Shown: positions 1-7,862, numbered from the stretch's first letter. The stretch: 51,585 nucleotides of DNA from JAWXCM01 sp034408745 (GCA_034408745.1 JAWXCM010000023.1:1-51585); one strand, 5' to 3'. Numbers and translations are program-made. The notes: generated by a model not told the origin, from the letters alone.

Positions 1-1314
1 GTCGGTCTTCACCGGCGCTGCCGCTGCCGGTGCCGCTGGAATAGGAGGCGGCGCCACACTCAGCGTGGTCTCAAACGGAAGGCTCTGTACTACCAGCTGG
101 TCGCCGCGAGCCGGAACCAGCCCGACGTTCGCCGACACCAGCTCCTTGATTGCCTGCACGCTCTCTGGCGTGGGAGGCACCAGCACCCTGTTCTGCCTGC
201 CGTTCTGCAGCTCCCACCGAACACTCTGGTCGAGCAGTACCGATGCGGAGATTCGCCGGATCCCGCCCTGAGGCAGGCGTGTCCGACGTACGGTATGGCT
301 TGTCTGATACGTAACGTTCTCAGTGCGGCGGGTCATTCCGCCTGAAGCACTTGAAGACCGCGTGGAAGGCCGAGGGAGATTCGATCCGGTACCGGGCACA
401 CCACCGCTTCCGGCGGTGCCGGTAACGTCTTCGGTCTTCTGCGAGGTAAGCATCACCGACTTTTCTGGATCGTAGAGTTCTTCGCTCTGCTCGCCGCTGG
501 TAAAATCACAGTCCACTGACATGCCGACGCGGAAACGGCCCGCACCCAGCAAGGGTTCCAGTGTGGCGTTCACCTTCGCCGTCAGATCGCGCTCCAGCTT
601 TTGCCGGAACTCAATTAACTCGTCGGACGCTTCGCCCTCAGTGTGAGGTTTTTTGGGCTTGTTCAACAAATTTCCTGTCGAGTCCGTGACGGAGACTGCT
701 TCCGGTGCCAGTCCCTCCACCGCGCTCGAGACCAGATGCACCATCGCGCGGATGTTGCCCTCCGTTACGTTTGCGCCGGCGCGAACCGTCAACAGCACAC
801 TTGCTTTGGCGGGCTGCTTCGATTCGGTGAACACGGAGTCTTTCGCGAAGCTGAGATGTATGCGCGCCTGCTCCACTTCAGAGATGCTGCGGATGCTTCG
901 CTCCAGTTCTCCCTCAAGCGCGCGCCGGTAGTTGACCTGCTCGGCGAAGTCGCTGGTTCCGAGGTTCGTCTTGTCGAACAGTTCGAAGCCAATTCGACCT
1001 GTCCTGGGCAGTCCGGCAGCGGCCATCTGAAGCCTTACTTCGGCGACTCGCGCCGAAGGCACCATCACCGAGCCACCGGTTTCGCTCAGTCTGTACTCAA
1101 CGCCGGACTCCTTCAGCTTCGCCACGACAGAACCGGCATCCTCGCCCGACATCCCGGTGAATGCAGGGCGGAAGTCCTGCTCTTTCTGCCGGTTTGTGAA
1201 CCAGGCAAGCCCAGCCGCCATCGAAATAATCGCGATCGCGATGCTGAGTTTTTGCGGCACGGTCAACGCCGACCAGACCCGCCCGAATTGTGCCGTAACC
1301 GGCTTGAAGTTCAC
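1..1314 (-). CDS. fliF: Flagellar MS-ring protein FliF (C-terminus beyond window)
   Basis: FliF forms the inner-membrane MS ring on which the flagellar motor and export gate are built. The reading frame opens with GTG at 1314, preceded by GGAG at a good distance, and stays open for 438 codons to the window edge. About 100 or more C-terminal residues, including the FliG-binding tail, would therefore lie outside, judging from the usual 530-560 residues. A transmembrane segment spans about residues 22-39, followed by a periplasmic ring-building domain with the family-typical stretch VNYRRALEGELERSI. It is the last visible gene of flgB-flgC-fliE-fliF and begins 18 bp after the fliE stop. FliG, FliH and FliI would be expected further down the minus strand but cannot be seen. 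Confidence 0.95.
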   Translation of the reverse strand, partial: MNFKPVTAQFGRVWSALTVPQKLSIAIAIISMAAGLAWFTNRQKEQDFRPAFTGMSGEDAGSVVAKLKESGVEYRLSETGGSVMVPSARVAEVRLQMAAAGLPRTGRIGFELFDKTNLGTSDFAEQVNYRRALEGELERSIRSISEVEQARIHLSFAKDSVFTESKQPAKASVLLTVRAGANVTEGNIRAMVHLVSSAVEGLAPEAVSVTDSTGNLLNKPKKPHTEGEASDELIEFRQKLERDLTAKVNATLEPLLGAGRFRVGMSVDCDFTSGEQSEELYDPEKSVMLTSQKTEDVTGTAGSGGVPGTGSNLPRPSTRSSSASGGMTRRTENVTYQTSHTVRRTRLPQGGIRRISASVLLDQSVRWELQNGRQNRVLVPPTPESVQAIKELVSANVGLVPARGDQLVVQSLPFETTLSVAPPPIPAAPAAAAPVKTD

Positions 1315-1332
1315 CTTGATTCTCCGGTTCGG

Positions 1333-1632
1333 TTACAGCTGCAGCCGCATGACTTCCTGATACGCCTGAACTACTTTGTTGCGTACCTGAATTAACATCT
1401 CGAATTGCAGACCCGCTTTTTGCCCTGCCAGCGCGACAGTGTGCAGGTCGACTGGCTCGCCTGCCATAAATTTGTCCATGAGCTGGCTGGCTTCGCTGCC
1501 TGACGCTTCCACGTTCTGAATGGCGGACTGAAGCACTGACGAAAAACTGCCACCTGCGGCGGATCCGGCTGCCGGGCTGGAGAGTGGTGCAAGCGGGCTG
1601 ACTGGGGCTATTCCCGAGGCTGGGTTGATCAT
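1333..1632 (-). CDS. fliE: Flagellar hook-basal body protein FliE
   Basis: FliE is the small adaptor joining the MS ring to the proximal rod. This 99-residue protein has the usual family length. It has a low-complexity Ala/Ser/Pro N-terminus (about residues 1-28) and a conserved helical C-terminal half with the typical 'GQKAGLQFEMLIQVRNKVVQ' segment and a final 'EVMRLQL'-type end. It sits between flgC and fliF with gaps of 6 and 18 bp, so co-transcription is likely. The flgB-flgC-fliE-fliF order is common across bacteria and supports the call. Confidence 0.93.
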   Translation of the reverse strand: MINPASGIAPVSPLAPLSSPAAGSAAGGSFSSVLQSAIQNVEASGSEASQLMDKFMAGEPVDLHTVALAGQKAGLQFEMLIQVRNKVVQAYQEVMRLQL

Positions 1633-1638
1633 TTGCGT

Positions 1639-2073
1639 TTACCGGAACAACTCGATGGAGCGCGTAATCATGTCTTTCACCGCCGAAATGGCTGCGATAT
1701 TGGCCTGATAACCCCTTGAGGCGCCCATGAGATCCACCATGTCCTCAGCGGGGTTGATGCGGGGCATGGCGACATAGCCGTCTTTGTCGGCGTCCGGGTG
1801 ACCGGGAAGGTAGCGTTTCGGCGCTTCGGTGTCGTCGACGCGGATCTCGCTGACTCTGACACCCGTCAGTCCGCCGCCCGCTTCATCGAGATGACCCCGG
1901 AACGACGAAGATGCATCCGCAGTTTCGAATACGACATCTCTGCGGCGGTACGGACCACCCTCGGGCGTTCGAGTCGTATCGGCATTGGCAAGGTTTTGCG
2001 CCAGAATTTCGGCACGTGTTCGCTGCGCGCTGAGGCCGGTGGCGCTGACTGATATGGCGGAAAATAAGCTCAT
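1639..2073 (-). CDS. flgC: Flagellar proximal rod protein FlgC
   Basis: FlgC is a proximal rod subunit exported through the flagellar type III apparatus and assembled distal to FliE. The 144-residue product has the N-terminal rod/hook signature (ATGLSAQRTRAEILAQNLAN) and the C-terminal motif ending in 'RGYQANIAAISAVKDMITRS', which together form the D0 coiled coil of rod proteins. The length is normal. Its start overlaps the flgB stop by 4 bp (ATGA), which indicates translational coupling. Confidence 0.95.
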   Translation of the reverse strand: MSLFSAISVSATGLSAQRTRAEILAQNLANADTTRTPEGGPYRRRDVVFETADASSSFRGHLDEAGGGLTGVRVSEIRVDDTEAPKRYLPGHPDADKDGYVAMPRINPAEDMVDLMGASRGYQANIAAISAVKDMITRSIELFR

Positions 2074-2402
2074 CCGCGCACCTCCGACATTGCCGTCCTG
2101 GTGGCCCGAATCTGGTTCTGGAGATATTGGGTGGCGATCTGAAAGCGAAGGCTGGTCTCGGCAAGATTGCGAGCTTCGCGATCGAGGTTCACATTATTTC
2201 CGTCTGGTTTTGCCACCAGCCCGTCAACCTCCGTCGCCGCTACCGGAGATCCGGACGCGCTCTGGAGTGCGCTGGCGAAATCGACGTCTTTAGTTTGATA
2301 TCCGGGTGTGTCTGCGTTCGCGATATTGGAGGCTGTCAACTTCTGTTTCGCTGACAGAACATCGAGGTAGTGCTCCACCCGGTTTGCGACTGGATTCAGC
2401 AT
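2070..2402 (-). CDS. flgB: Flagellar proximal rod protein FlgB
   Basis: FlgB is a proximal rod subunit. The 110-residue product carries the family N-terminal motif (LTASNIANADTPGYQTKDVD) and a C-terminal helix beginning 'FQIATQYLQNQIRATRTAMSEVRG'-like, which would form the rod coiled coil. It is the first gene of the flgB-flgC-fliE-fliF unit and overlaps flgC by 4 bp. No Shine-Dalgarno sequence is evident before its ATG. Instead a sigma-54-type -24/-12 motif ends 14 nt upstream of the start codon, so the transcript may be nearly leaderless (see the promoter entry). Confidence 0.95.
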   Translation of the reverse strand: MLNPVANRVEHYLDVLSAKQKLTASNIANADTPGYQTKDVDFASALQSASGSPVAATEVDGLVAKPDGNNVNLDREARNLAETSLRFQIATQYLQNQIRATRTAMSEVRG

Positions 2403-2415
2403 GCACGTTTACACA

Positions 2416-2431
2416 AGCATGCGGAGTGCCA
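2416..2431 (-). promoter_or_regulatory. Putative sigma-54 promoter of flgB-flgC-fliE-fliF
   Basis: On the minus strand TGGCACTCCGCATGCT keeps the GG-N10-GC spacing required by sigma-54 and has a perfect TGGCAC -24 element. The -12 GC is followed by 14 nt and then the flgB ATG. The expected transcription start would fall about 2-3 nt before the start codon. A sigma-54 activator gene lies at 8007-9407. Confidence 0.6.
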
Positions 2432-2519
2432 ATCCAGTCCCTGCAAATACAGCAACTTGCGGTGGCACCCTGTCGCTTTTCTGACGGCCGCACCAGGTCT
2501 GGCGTCAGAAAACTGTCGG

Positions 2520-3437
2520 TTACCCGAGGTAGTCGAACAGGCTGGTGCGCGGCTGCTGTCCTTGCGCCCCCAGGGCTGCTTCCCGGTGCAATTTGAGTGT
2601 CGACAGATCGACGATCGCCTTCGTCAGGTCGGTATCGCGGCGATCGGACAGCTCTTTTATGCTGCGAACACTGGCTTCACTTGCCAGAGTGATGGCCTGA
2701 GAGACACGATTCTGGGCGTTGCCAAAAAACGTGAGCTGCCGGCCCAGGTGGTCGAGGGACGATACCAGCAAAACCGTTGCGTTCTGAACGCCAGTCTCAT
2801 CGTCATTTTCCAAAGCCTTGCCCAACTGGTAAACCGCGTTGAAGACGTTAGTGGAGTCTGGCTGGTCCAATGCGTCGCGGGTGTCGAAGATCTCGCCTGC
2901 CGTCCGAGTCACGCTGAATGACGTGCCGTTGATGTCCTGAATTCGGCGCGTGTTTCCAGGCTGCGCCTGCCGAACTACGCCTCCGGCGGCCTGCGTCCAG
3001 TCTGCGCTGTACAGCTGAGTCTGATCGGCATCACCGCTGTAGACATATCTGCCCGAGGATACTGTCTTCGTGATGTCGATGAGCTGTTGGTGGATTTCCC
3101 TGACTTCCAGCGCGACGCCTTTACGATTCTCCGCTGTCCCGGTGGCGGTCTGCGCGGCGATCGTTCGCGCCCGTTCCACAAGCTTCACGGCAACTTCCAG
3201 CCCGGCTTCGGAGGTATTGACTTCTGCCTGAACTCGGCCGAGCGTCTGCGTAATTGCGCCAGAGCGCGCAACGTCGGACTTCAGCTGCACGATGTCAATC
3301 ATGTCCTGCGGAGAGTCTGAAGGCATGTTGACCCGGTACCCGGAGGAGATCTCACGCTGGACCACTGCCTGGCGTTTGTCTACGCGCTCCAGGTCAGCCA
3401 GAAATCTCGCCGACTGCGCGTTCGTGTAGGTCTTCAT
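2520..3437 (-). CDS. flgL: Flagellar hook-filament junction protein FlgL
   Basis: FlgL (HAP3) joins the hook to the flagellin filament. The 305-residue product has a flagellin-like N-terminal helix (RVDKRQAVVQREISSGYRV, residues ~18-36, followed by the PSDSP turn) and a matching C-terminal helix ('DTDLTKAIVDLSTLKLHREAALGAQ'-like region), separated by a variable middle with few conserved features. The length is close to the family norm. It follows flgK with a 6-bp gap and is the last gene of flgM-flgN-like-flgK-flgL. A 117-bp gap then separates it from flgB, which has its own promoter motif. Confidence 0.92.
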   Translation of the reverse strand: MKTYTNAQSARFLADLERVDKRQAVVQREISSGYRVNMPSDSPQDMIDIVQLKSDVARSGAITQTLGRVQAEVNTSEAGLEVAVKLVERARTIAAQTATGTAENRKGVALEVREIHQQLIDITKTVSSGRYVYSGDADQTQLYSADWTQAAGGVVRQAQPGNTRRIQDINGTSFSVTRTAGEIFDTRDALDQPDSTNVFNAVYQLGKALENDDETGVQNATVLLVSSLDHLGRQLTFFGNAQNRVSQAITLASEASVRSIKELSDRRDTDLTKAIVDLSTLKLHREAALGAQGQQPRTSLFDYLG

Positions 3438-3443
3438 GAGTTA

Positions 3444-4859
3444 TCAGTTCCTTCCCAGATTCACAGCGATTTTGGTCATTTCATCAATGGCTGCGATCAT
3501 GCGCGAGGTCGCCTCGTACGTGCGCTGAATCGCCACCAGCGACACCGCTTCCTCGTCGAGGGAAATACCGGAAATCTCTTCCCGGACACTCAACGCCTGG
3601 GCGTGTAACTGCTGGTGTGAAATCAGAGCCTGATCCGCCTCGCGCGACAGCCGTCCTACTCCAGCGGAAACATTGCCGAAGAAGCTAACGTAGCTCAGCC
3701 CGTCGATTTCGTCCTGCGCGCTTCCTGGATGGGCCAGAGCTGCCAGCTGGAGCGCTTTTCCGTTGGCTGAAGCGGGTAATGCGGACGGATCGGCGGCAGA
3801 TAAAATTGAGGTTGTCATTCCCGCCGGAACCTGCATCGACTGAGCGGCCGAACCCAGGCTCGAATACGTAAACAGCTTCACCGCATTCGGGTCGCCCCCG
3901 GTCACTATCTGGTTAATGCGGTCGGCAAATCCACTGGCAAGCCGGTTCAAATCGCCTGCCTGGGTCACACTGCCGGCAAGGTCGGGAATGGTCGAATTGC
4001 GGAATTCGAATAAGGCGCCCAACTGACCGGATTTCATCGTGGCCGTGACATCGGCTCCCGTGTGATCGATGATCTGCAGCTTCGGCGTCGCGCCTGACAA
4101 CCCGGCCAGCGGTGCGGCTGGATCCGGCGAGACCCTGAACTGGAACTTCTGGTCTCCCGTAACCAGTGCGGTCTGGCGACCGATCAGCACCGTTACTGTG
4201 CCGTCGTTCTGCCACAGCGTCTGAAAGTCGACGTACTGCGCGAGTTCTTCGAGGTCGGAGTGGACCGTAGCTTCACTGCCGGCCTCTGTTTTTCCGTTAA
4301 CCCGTACTTCGACGTTGTGAGAGCGGATGCGCTCTGCAATGTCATCAATGCGGTCGAACGTCGACTGAATGCGGACCTCGGAGCTGCGGGCGGATTCCTG
4401 CAGGGATTCCGCGGTTGTACGAAAGGCCTCGGCCACGTTCTGCGCTGCGCTGATAACGGAGGTCTTCTCAGACACGCTAAGCGGGGCAATCGCCCAGGAG
4501 TTGAACGTGGTAAACAGGTCATCCATGCGGGCGGCAATTCCGGTGGCGTCGTCGAGAGCGAAGTTGCCCTCAAGGAAGCTCATCTGCGCGGCCTTTTCAC
4601 CTGCCGAGCCCAGCGCGGAAGTCTGATCGCGCACAGCCTGTTCGGCAAACTCGTCGCGAGTGGTCACCATTCGCGTCACTTCGACGCCACCCGACAACTG
4701 CTGCCCTGGGTCGTACGGCATCGCGGTGATCAGCACGCGCTGTTTGGCGTATCCAGGCGTGGAGGCGTTAGCGACATTATTCTGAGAAGCCGACGCAGCC
4801 TTTTGGAGTGCGTCCAGCGCGGTGGCGGCCGACCGCATTGTGGAAAACATATTTGGCAT
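3444..4859 (-). CDS. flgK: Flagellar hook-associated protein FlgK
   Basis: FlgK (HAP1) is the first junction protein on the distal end of the hook. I place the start at the ATG at 4859 because GAGGAG lies about 10 nt upstream, the next gene ends just before it, and the protein then begins with the canonical rod/hook N-terminus (ALQKAASASQNNVANASTPG). The 471-residue product has long helices around residues 60-220, a beta-rich middle, and the conserved C-terminal end 'AIQRTYEATSRMIAAIDEMT'. A longer in-frame opening to 4943 would add 28 residues that look like read-through of the neighbouring gene. It is co-transcribed with flgL. Confidence 0.94.
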   Translation of the reverse strand: MPNMFSTMRSAATALDALQKAASASQNNVANASTPGYAKQRVLITAMPYDPGQQLSGGVEVTRMVTTRDEFAEQAVRDQTSALGSAGEKAAQMSFLEGNFALDDATGIAARMDDLFTTFNSWAIAPLSVSEKTSVISAAQNVAEAFRTTAESLQESARSSEVRIQSTFDRIDDIAERIRSHNVEVRVNGKTEAGSEATVHSDLEELAQYVDFQTLWQNDGTVTVLIGRQTALVTGDQKFQFRVSPDPAAPLAGLSGATPKLQIIDHTGADVTATMKSGQLGALFEFRNSTIPDLAGSVTQAGDLNRLASGFADRINQIVTGGDPNAVKLFTYSSLGSAAQSMQVPAGMTTSILSAADPSALPASANGKALQLAALAHPGSAQDEIDGLSYVSFFGNVSAGVGRLSREADQALISHQQLHAQALSVREEISGISLDEEAVSLVAIQRTYEATSRMIAAIDEMTKIAVNLGRN

Positions 4860-4873
4860 GGGTGTTAATCTCC

Positions 4874-5167
4874 TCAGCCCATCCAGAAAAGCGATGGAGT
4901 GTCGTCGGTGGCAGAGCCTTTCGCCGCGCGCCGGCGCTCCCAAAACTGGCTGGTGTTATCGGCCATCTGCCGGCACAGCAGAAGCTCTGCCGCTGGCCAG
5001 TCGTCCGGTCGCACGCTCCCGTTAGCCACCAGAGAGCGGCTGAGCTGCAGAGCTTCATCGATCAGCGTCTCAGCCCGTTCCACGCATGCGGCATCCATCC
5101 GGCACAATGCTTCGGCAGCATTGCAGAGAGCCGTGCGAATCTTCTCGATCAAATCGTTATTGCTCAA
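4874..5167 (-). CDS. Small helical protein between flgM and flgK, FlgN-like chaperone by position
   Basis: The 97-residue product is predicted to be mostly alpha-helical, with a run of heptad-like hydrophobics in its first half (IRTALCNAAEALC, LIDEALQLSRSLV) and no signal peptide or membrane segment. I do not recognise a family from sequence alone. Its position between flgM and flgK matches that of flgN, the export chaperone of FlgK and FlgL in many bacteria, and its size and helicity fit that role, although FlgN is usually about 140 residues. Its start overlaps the flgM stop by 11 bp, and flgK starts 14 bp after its end. The FlgN assignment is inference from context. Confidence 0.6.
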   Translation of the reverse strand: MSNNDLIEKIRTALCNAAEALCRMDAACVERAETLIDEALQLSRSLVANGSVRPDDWPAAELLLCRQMADNTSQFWERRRAAKGSATDDTPSLFWMG

Positions 5168-5435
5168 CTGGGGCCTCCGTGTCCAAACCGCGGGTCAGGA
5201 TGGCGTCGGCGACCTGCTCCGGTTCGCACGTGTACAGTCCGTTTTTCAGTGACTGCGAGAGCGCGGACAGGAAGCTCTCTCGTGCCGGGTGATTCGCCTC
5301 TGTCAGGGCCAGAATTGACGGCATCGACAGACTCTGGAAATCGGTGGGGGTGTTCTCTCTGGCCTCAGTGCTTCGCCTGCGCTGTCCGGGCACAGAATCC
5401 AGAAAGCTGGCGTGAGTGCTTTCCGAGATCTTCAT
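5157..5435 (-). CDS. flgM: Anti-sigma-28 factor FlgM
   Basis: FlgM binds and silences the flagellar sigma factor FliA until hook completion, when it is exported. The 92-residue product has an unstructured, charged first half and a C-terminal segment with the FlgM pattern of two short helices joined by 'NGLYTCEPEQVADAIL', equivalent to the 'G-Y-x-V-D-x-E-x-V-A-D-x-L' motif of the family. The ATG at 5435 has AAGGGAA upstream. A good sigma-28 promoter lies 23 bp before the start codon, so flgM is probably under the control of the factor it inhibits. fliA itself is at 13394-14119. Confidence 0.85.
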   Translation of the reverse strand: MKISESTHASFLDSVPGQRRRSTEARENTPTDFQSLSMPSILALTEANHPARESFLSALSQSLKNGLYTCEPEQVADAILTRGLDTEAPVEQ

Positions 5436-5457
5436 ATTCGCGTTCCCTTCACAACTA

Positions 5458-5486
5458 CTTATCGAACCGCGAGGGAATTTTTAGAG
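5458..5486 (-). promoter_or_regulatory. Putative sigma-28 (FliA) promoter of flgM-flgN-flgK-flgL
   Basis: Reading on the minus strand, CTCTAAA is followed by a 14-nt spacer counted from TAAA and then TCGATAAG, close to the TAAA-N14/15-CCGATAA consensus. The same elements with the same spacing, flanked by the same CTC and GGT bases, occur upstream of fliS. Confidence 0.72.
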
Positions 5487-5493
5487 GGGAATT

Positions 5494-6042
5494 TTAACTT
5501 GCTTTCATCAGCAGCCGCTGAATTTTCAGAATGAACCGGACCTCGCCCTCAGGCACTCCAAGTGCGGAGGCAATCTGTCCTGAGGTCTCTCCGGCCAGAC
5601 TGCGCCGGATTACTTCCGCGCGGCAGGAAATGTCCCACCGGCCCTTCGGACCGATGCGTCGCGAGCGAATTTCCAGGAGTTCTCGCTCCGCAGACGTCAG
5701 ACGGCTCATGATTTCCGCGACGCTGGTGTCCGGTGTCCTCGCCTGGAACAGGCCCGTGTTGCGTACTTCAGTGGCCGGTGACGGAGAGCTTCCCCTTGCG
5801 CGGCGCAACAGAGTACGTGCATAGGACACCGATATACCAAGCTCCGGCGCCACCTCAGCTGCCGTGACATCCGGGCGAGACACGAGAACTTCCACGAGAC
5901 GGACCATGGCGCCCGAACGCGGGTGTTCCCGCCGCTGCGGCGCGATGGGAACCGCCACCTGTGAGCCCGTCACGGCCGGCGGTCCGCCGAGAATGATGGT
6001 TCCGAACAGCCGCTTTGCCACCGACAGCATCTGCGCGATCAT
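5494..6042 (-). CDS. DNA-binding protein with two helix-turn-helix regions in the flagellar locus
   Basis: The 182-residue product begins with a hydrophobic stretch (about residues 4-22). Two likely helix-turn-helix segments follow: one near residues 46-83 ('LVEVLVSRPDVTAAEVAPEL', then GISVSYARTLLRRAR) and one near the C-terminus (GQIASALGVPEGEVRFILKI). The C-terminal one resembles the end of small proteins found downstream of fliN/fliY-type genes in other flagellar operons (DUF6115-like), by memory only. It overlaps fliN/fliY by 4 bp (ATGA), so it is co-expressed with a C-ring protein. It could be a flagellar regulator, but target and function are unknown. Confidence 0.7.
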   Translation of the reverse strand: MIAQMLSVAKRLFGTIILGGPPAVTGSQVAVPIAPQRREHPRSGAMVRLVEVLVSRPDVTAAEVAPELGISVSYARTLLRRARGSSPSPATEVRNTGLFQARTPDTSVAEIMSRLTSAERELLEIRSRRIGPKGRWDISCRAEVIRRSLAGETSGQIASALGVPEGEVRFILKIQRLLMKAS

Positions 6043-6893
6043 GAGCCCGCCCTCCCGTTATCCGATTTTCCGATGCGCAGACCCAGCCGCTCCTGCCTGC
6101 CAATAATGGACTGGATCCTGACCGCATAGTTGCCGTCCACAACTACCACTTCGCCTCTTGCGATCACGCAGTCATTCACGATAATGTCGACCGGATCTTC
6201 AGGCTGCCGGTTCAACTCGACCACAGTTCCGGCCGTAAGTTTCAGCACGTCTTTCAGCGGCATACGCGCCTGGCCGAACGATATGCTCACGGGAAGGTGG
6301 ACGTCCAGCAGTGCGTCCATTGTGCGGCTCGGCGGACCCAGTCCCCAACCGCCCGATTGTTCGGTGGAACCGGCTGTTAAGGCCGGCCCGCCTCCAGCGC
6401 CGGCCGCGGCCGCCATGGTCGCCGGTTGTTCCTGCTGCCTGATGGCGACAGACCCATCGGCTTGTGCTACCAGTTCGATGGCGAACGTGTGGTCGCCCAA
6501 CTCGACCGTGACGCGATGCCGGGTTCCCTCAGGTGCCGCTGCTTCGGCACCTGACTGGCTCTCGACTCGCTGGCCGGGCTTGCTGAGACTGCCTGCCACG
6601 GCGCTGGCTGCCTGCTCCACCAACTCCAGATAGGTGCTCCGGATCTCGGCTTCGTCGCTGCCTTCCACCCCGGCAGCTTCAAGCACCGCCGACCCAATGC
6701 CAAACCACGCCTCACGGCTGGCGCCCACAGAAAGGCGAAGCGGAGGATCTCCAGTAAGCCGGTTCTCCCACCAAAGTGAGGAGGCGGCTGGTCCCGGCTC
6801 AGCGGCAACCCGCACCGCCGATCCAGTCATCATTTCCAGGGACCGGGCAAAATCAGCCGGCCAGCCTTCAAGCAGTGCGCGTTGCGAATCCAT
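6039..6893 (-). CDS. FliN/FliY-like C-ring protein with extended N-terminal domain
   Basis: The C-terminal ~75 residues form a SpoA (FliN/FliM C-terminal) domain, with the typical run from 'LLDVHLPVSISFGQARMPLK' through VIARGEVVVVDGNYAVRI. In the flagellar switch this domain contacts FliM and FliH. The N-terminal ~165 residues precede an Ala/Gly-rich linker and have a pattern (acidic helix near 'STYLELVEQAASAVAGSLS') reminiscent of the CheC-like part of FliY, but I see no clear phosphatase motif. I chose the ATG at 6893 because AAGG lies just upstream. A GTG at 6932 would add 13 residues. A second, short FliN is encoded at 20440-20700, so the two probably have distinct roles. Confidence 0.82.
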   Translation of the reverse strand: MDSQRALLEGWPADFARSLEMMTGSAVRVAAEPGPAASSLWWENRLTGDPPLRLSVGASREAWFGIGSAVLEAAGVEGSDEAEIRSTYLELVEQAASAVAGSLSKPGQRVESQSGAEAAAPEGTRHRVTVELGDHTFAIELVAQADGSVAIRQQEQPATMAAAAGAGGGPALTAGSTEQSGGWGLGPPSRTMDALLDVHLPVSISFGQARMPLKDVLKLTAGTVVELNRQPEDPVDIIVNDCVIARGEVVVVDGNYAVRIQSIIGRQERLGLRIGKSDNGRAGS

Positions 6894-6937
6894 CCTGATC
6901 CCTTGGTGCCGTTTCGGTCGGAATACTCTCACATTTA

Positions 6938-6954
6938 TGTTCCAAAATGGAACA
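6938..6954. promoter_or_regulatory. Perfect 7-bp inverted repeat upstream of fliN/fliY, possible operator
   Basis: TGTTCCAAAATGGAACA is a perfect palindrome with 7-bp arms and a 3-nt centre. It lies 45 bp upstream of the fliN/fliY-like start and 15 bp past the end of the preceding gene. It is too short and AT-poor in its arms to be a strong intrinsic terminator, and no T-run follows. A dimeric regulator-binding site is the simplest reading; the regulator is unknown. Confidence 0.4.
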
Positions 6955-6968
6955 ACGAACCCGACCCG

Positions 6969-7847
6969 CTATGCCAGCCGGACCGACCTTTCGAGTTCCA
7001 GATCCGAAGACACCGACACTCCACATCCATGGCTGTAATAGCCTTCCAGAATTCCTCCCGCGTTCAGTTCCTTACCATTGGGGAGTGTGACGAAGAACAT
7101 CGGCTGGTTTGAAATGAACGGGCCACCTCCCCAGGTGCGCGAAGCCAGCTGTGCACCCGGTTCATGCTGCTGGACCAGCCGTAACGCCTCCTGAGCTCCT
7201 TCCTCAGTCGAGTAATAGACCGGGTTTGCCGGCGTCGACTTGTTGTTCGGCCCCAGAATCGCCGGATTGTTCAGAAACCAGTTGTTGAACCCCTGGACAT
7301 AGCCCTCCCGCAGAGGGTTGCCGGGATTGGTGAAATAGGGATTCTTTGCTCCCGGACCGACGTAGTTGTACTGATTCCGGGCGGCTGCCGCGTTCTCCAC
7401 GATCTTCGGCGCTCCGGAAGCAGTGGTGATACCGCCGCCGATCGGAAGCGCGTCACGAGAGTCCCGCGGACCATCCCACAGGGACCACGATGTTTGAGTT
7501 GGCTCCGCAAGTTTTGCCGCGGAGGCTGCCGGCAGAGCCGGGGATTGTGTCGCGAACGGATTACCCACGGTCCGTGTCTCCGGAGCTGGTGTTGTCGCGG
7601 CTGGAGTTGGCGTGGCCGGTGTCGACACAGGCGGCGCCACAACCGGGTTGCCGCGTACAGGTTCTGTGGATTGCCTCATATTGAGGCGAAGGTCGCCGGA
7701 GGCGCGGGCGCTGCTGCGTGTAATTCCCGACACCGCGTCTGCAAGCTGGCGATCGAAGCCGGAGGCTCCTGAGCTGGTTCTGCGTTGCGCCGACTGGGTA
7801 AAGTCGACGGAAGGGGCACTGCGTACCGGATCTGCTGTGATGCTCAT
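6969..7847 (-). CDS. Unrecognised flagellar-locus protein
   Basis: I do not recognise a family in this 292-residue protein. The first ~125 residues are disordered-looking and rich in Ala, Pro, Thr and Ser. The last ~150 residues look like a compact domain, with many Asn, Gly and aromatic residues ('NNWFLNNPAILGPNN', 'RTWGGGPFISNQPMFFVTLP') and a C-terminal acidic helix. There is no signal peptide, transmembrane segment or Cys pair. The disordered N-terminus without a Sec signal, and the position between a C-ring gene and the sigma-54 activator, would fit a substrate of the flagellar export apparatus or a locus-specific structural protein. This is inference. Confidence 0.7.
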   Translation of the reverse strand: MSITADPVRSAPSVDFTQSAQRRTSSGASGFDRQLADAVSGITRSSARASGDLRLNMRQSTEPVRGNPVVAPPVSTPATPTPAATTPAPETRTVGNPFATQSPALPAASAAKLAEPTQTSWSLWDGPRDSRDALPIGGGITTASGAPKIVENAAAARNQYNYVGPGAKNPYFTNPGNPLREGYVQGFNNWFLNNPAILGPNNKSTPANPVYYSTEEGAQEALRLVQQHEPGAQLASRTWGGGPFISNQPMFFVTLPNGKELNAGGILEGYYSHGCGVSVSSDLELERSVRLA

Positions 7848-7862
7848 GGCGACTCACAGCCT

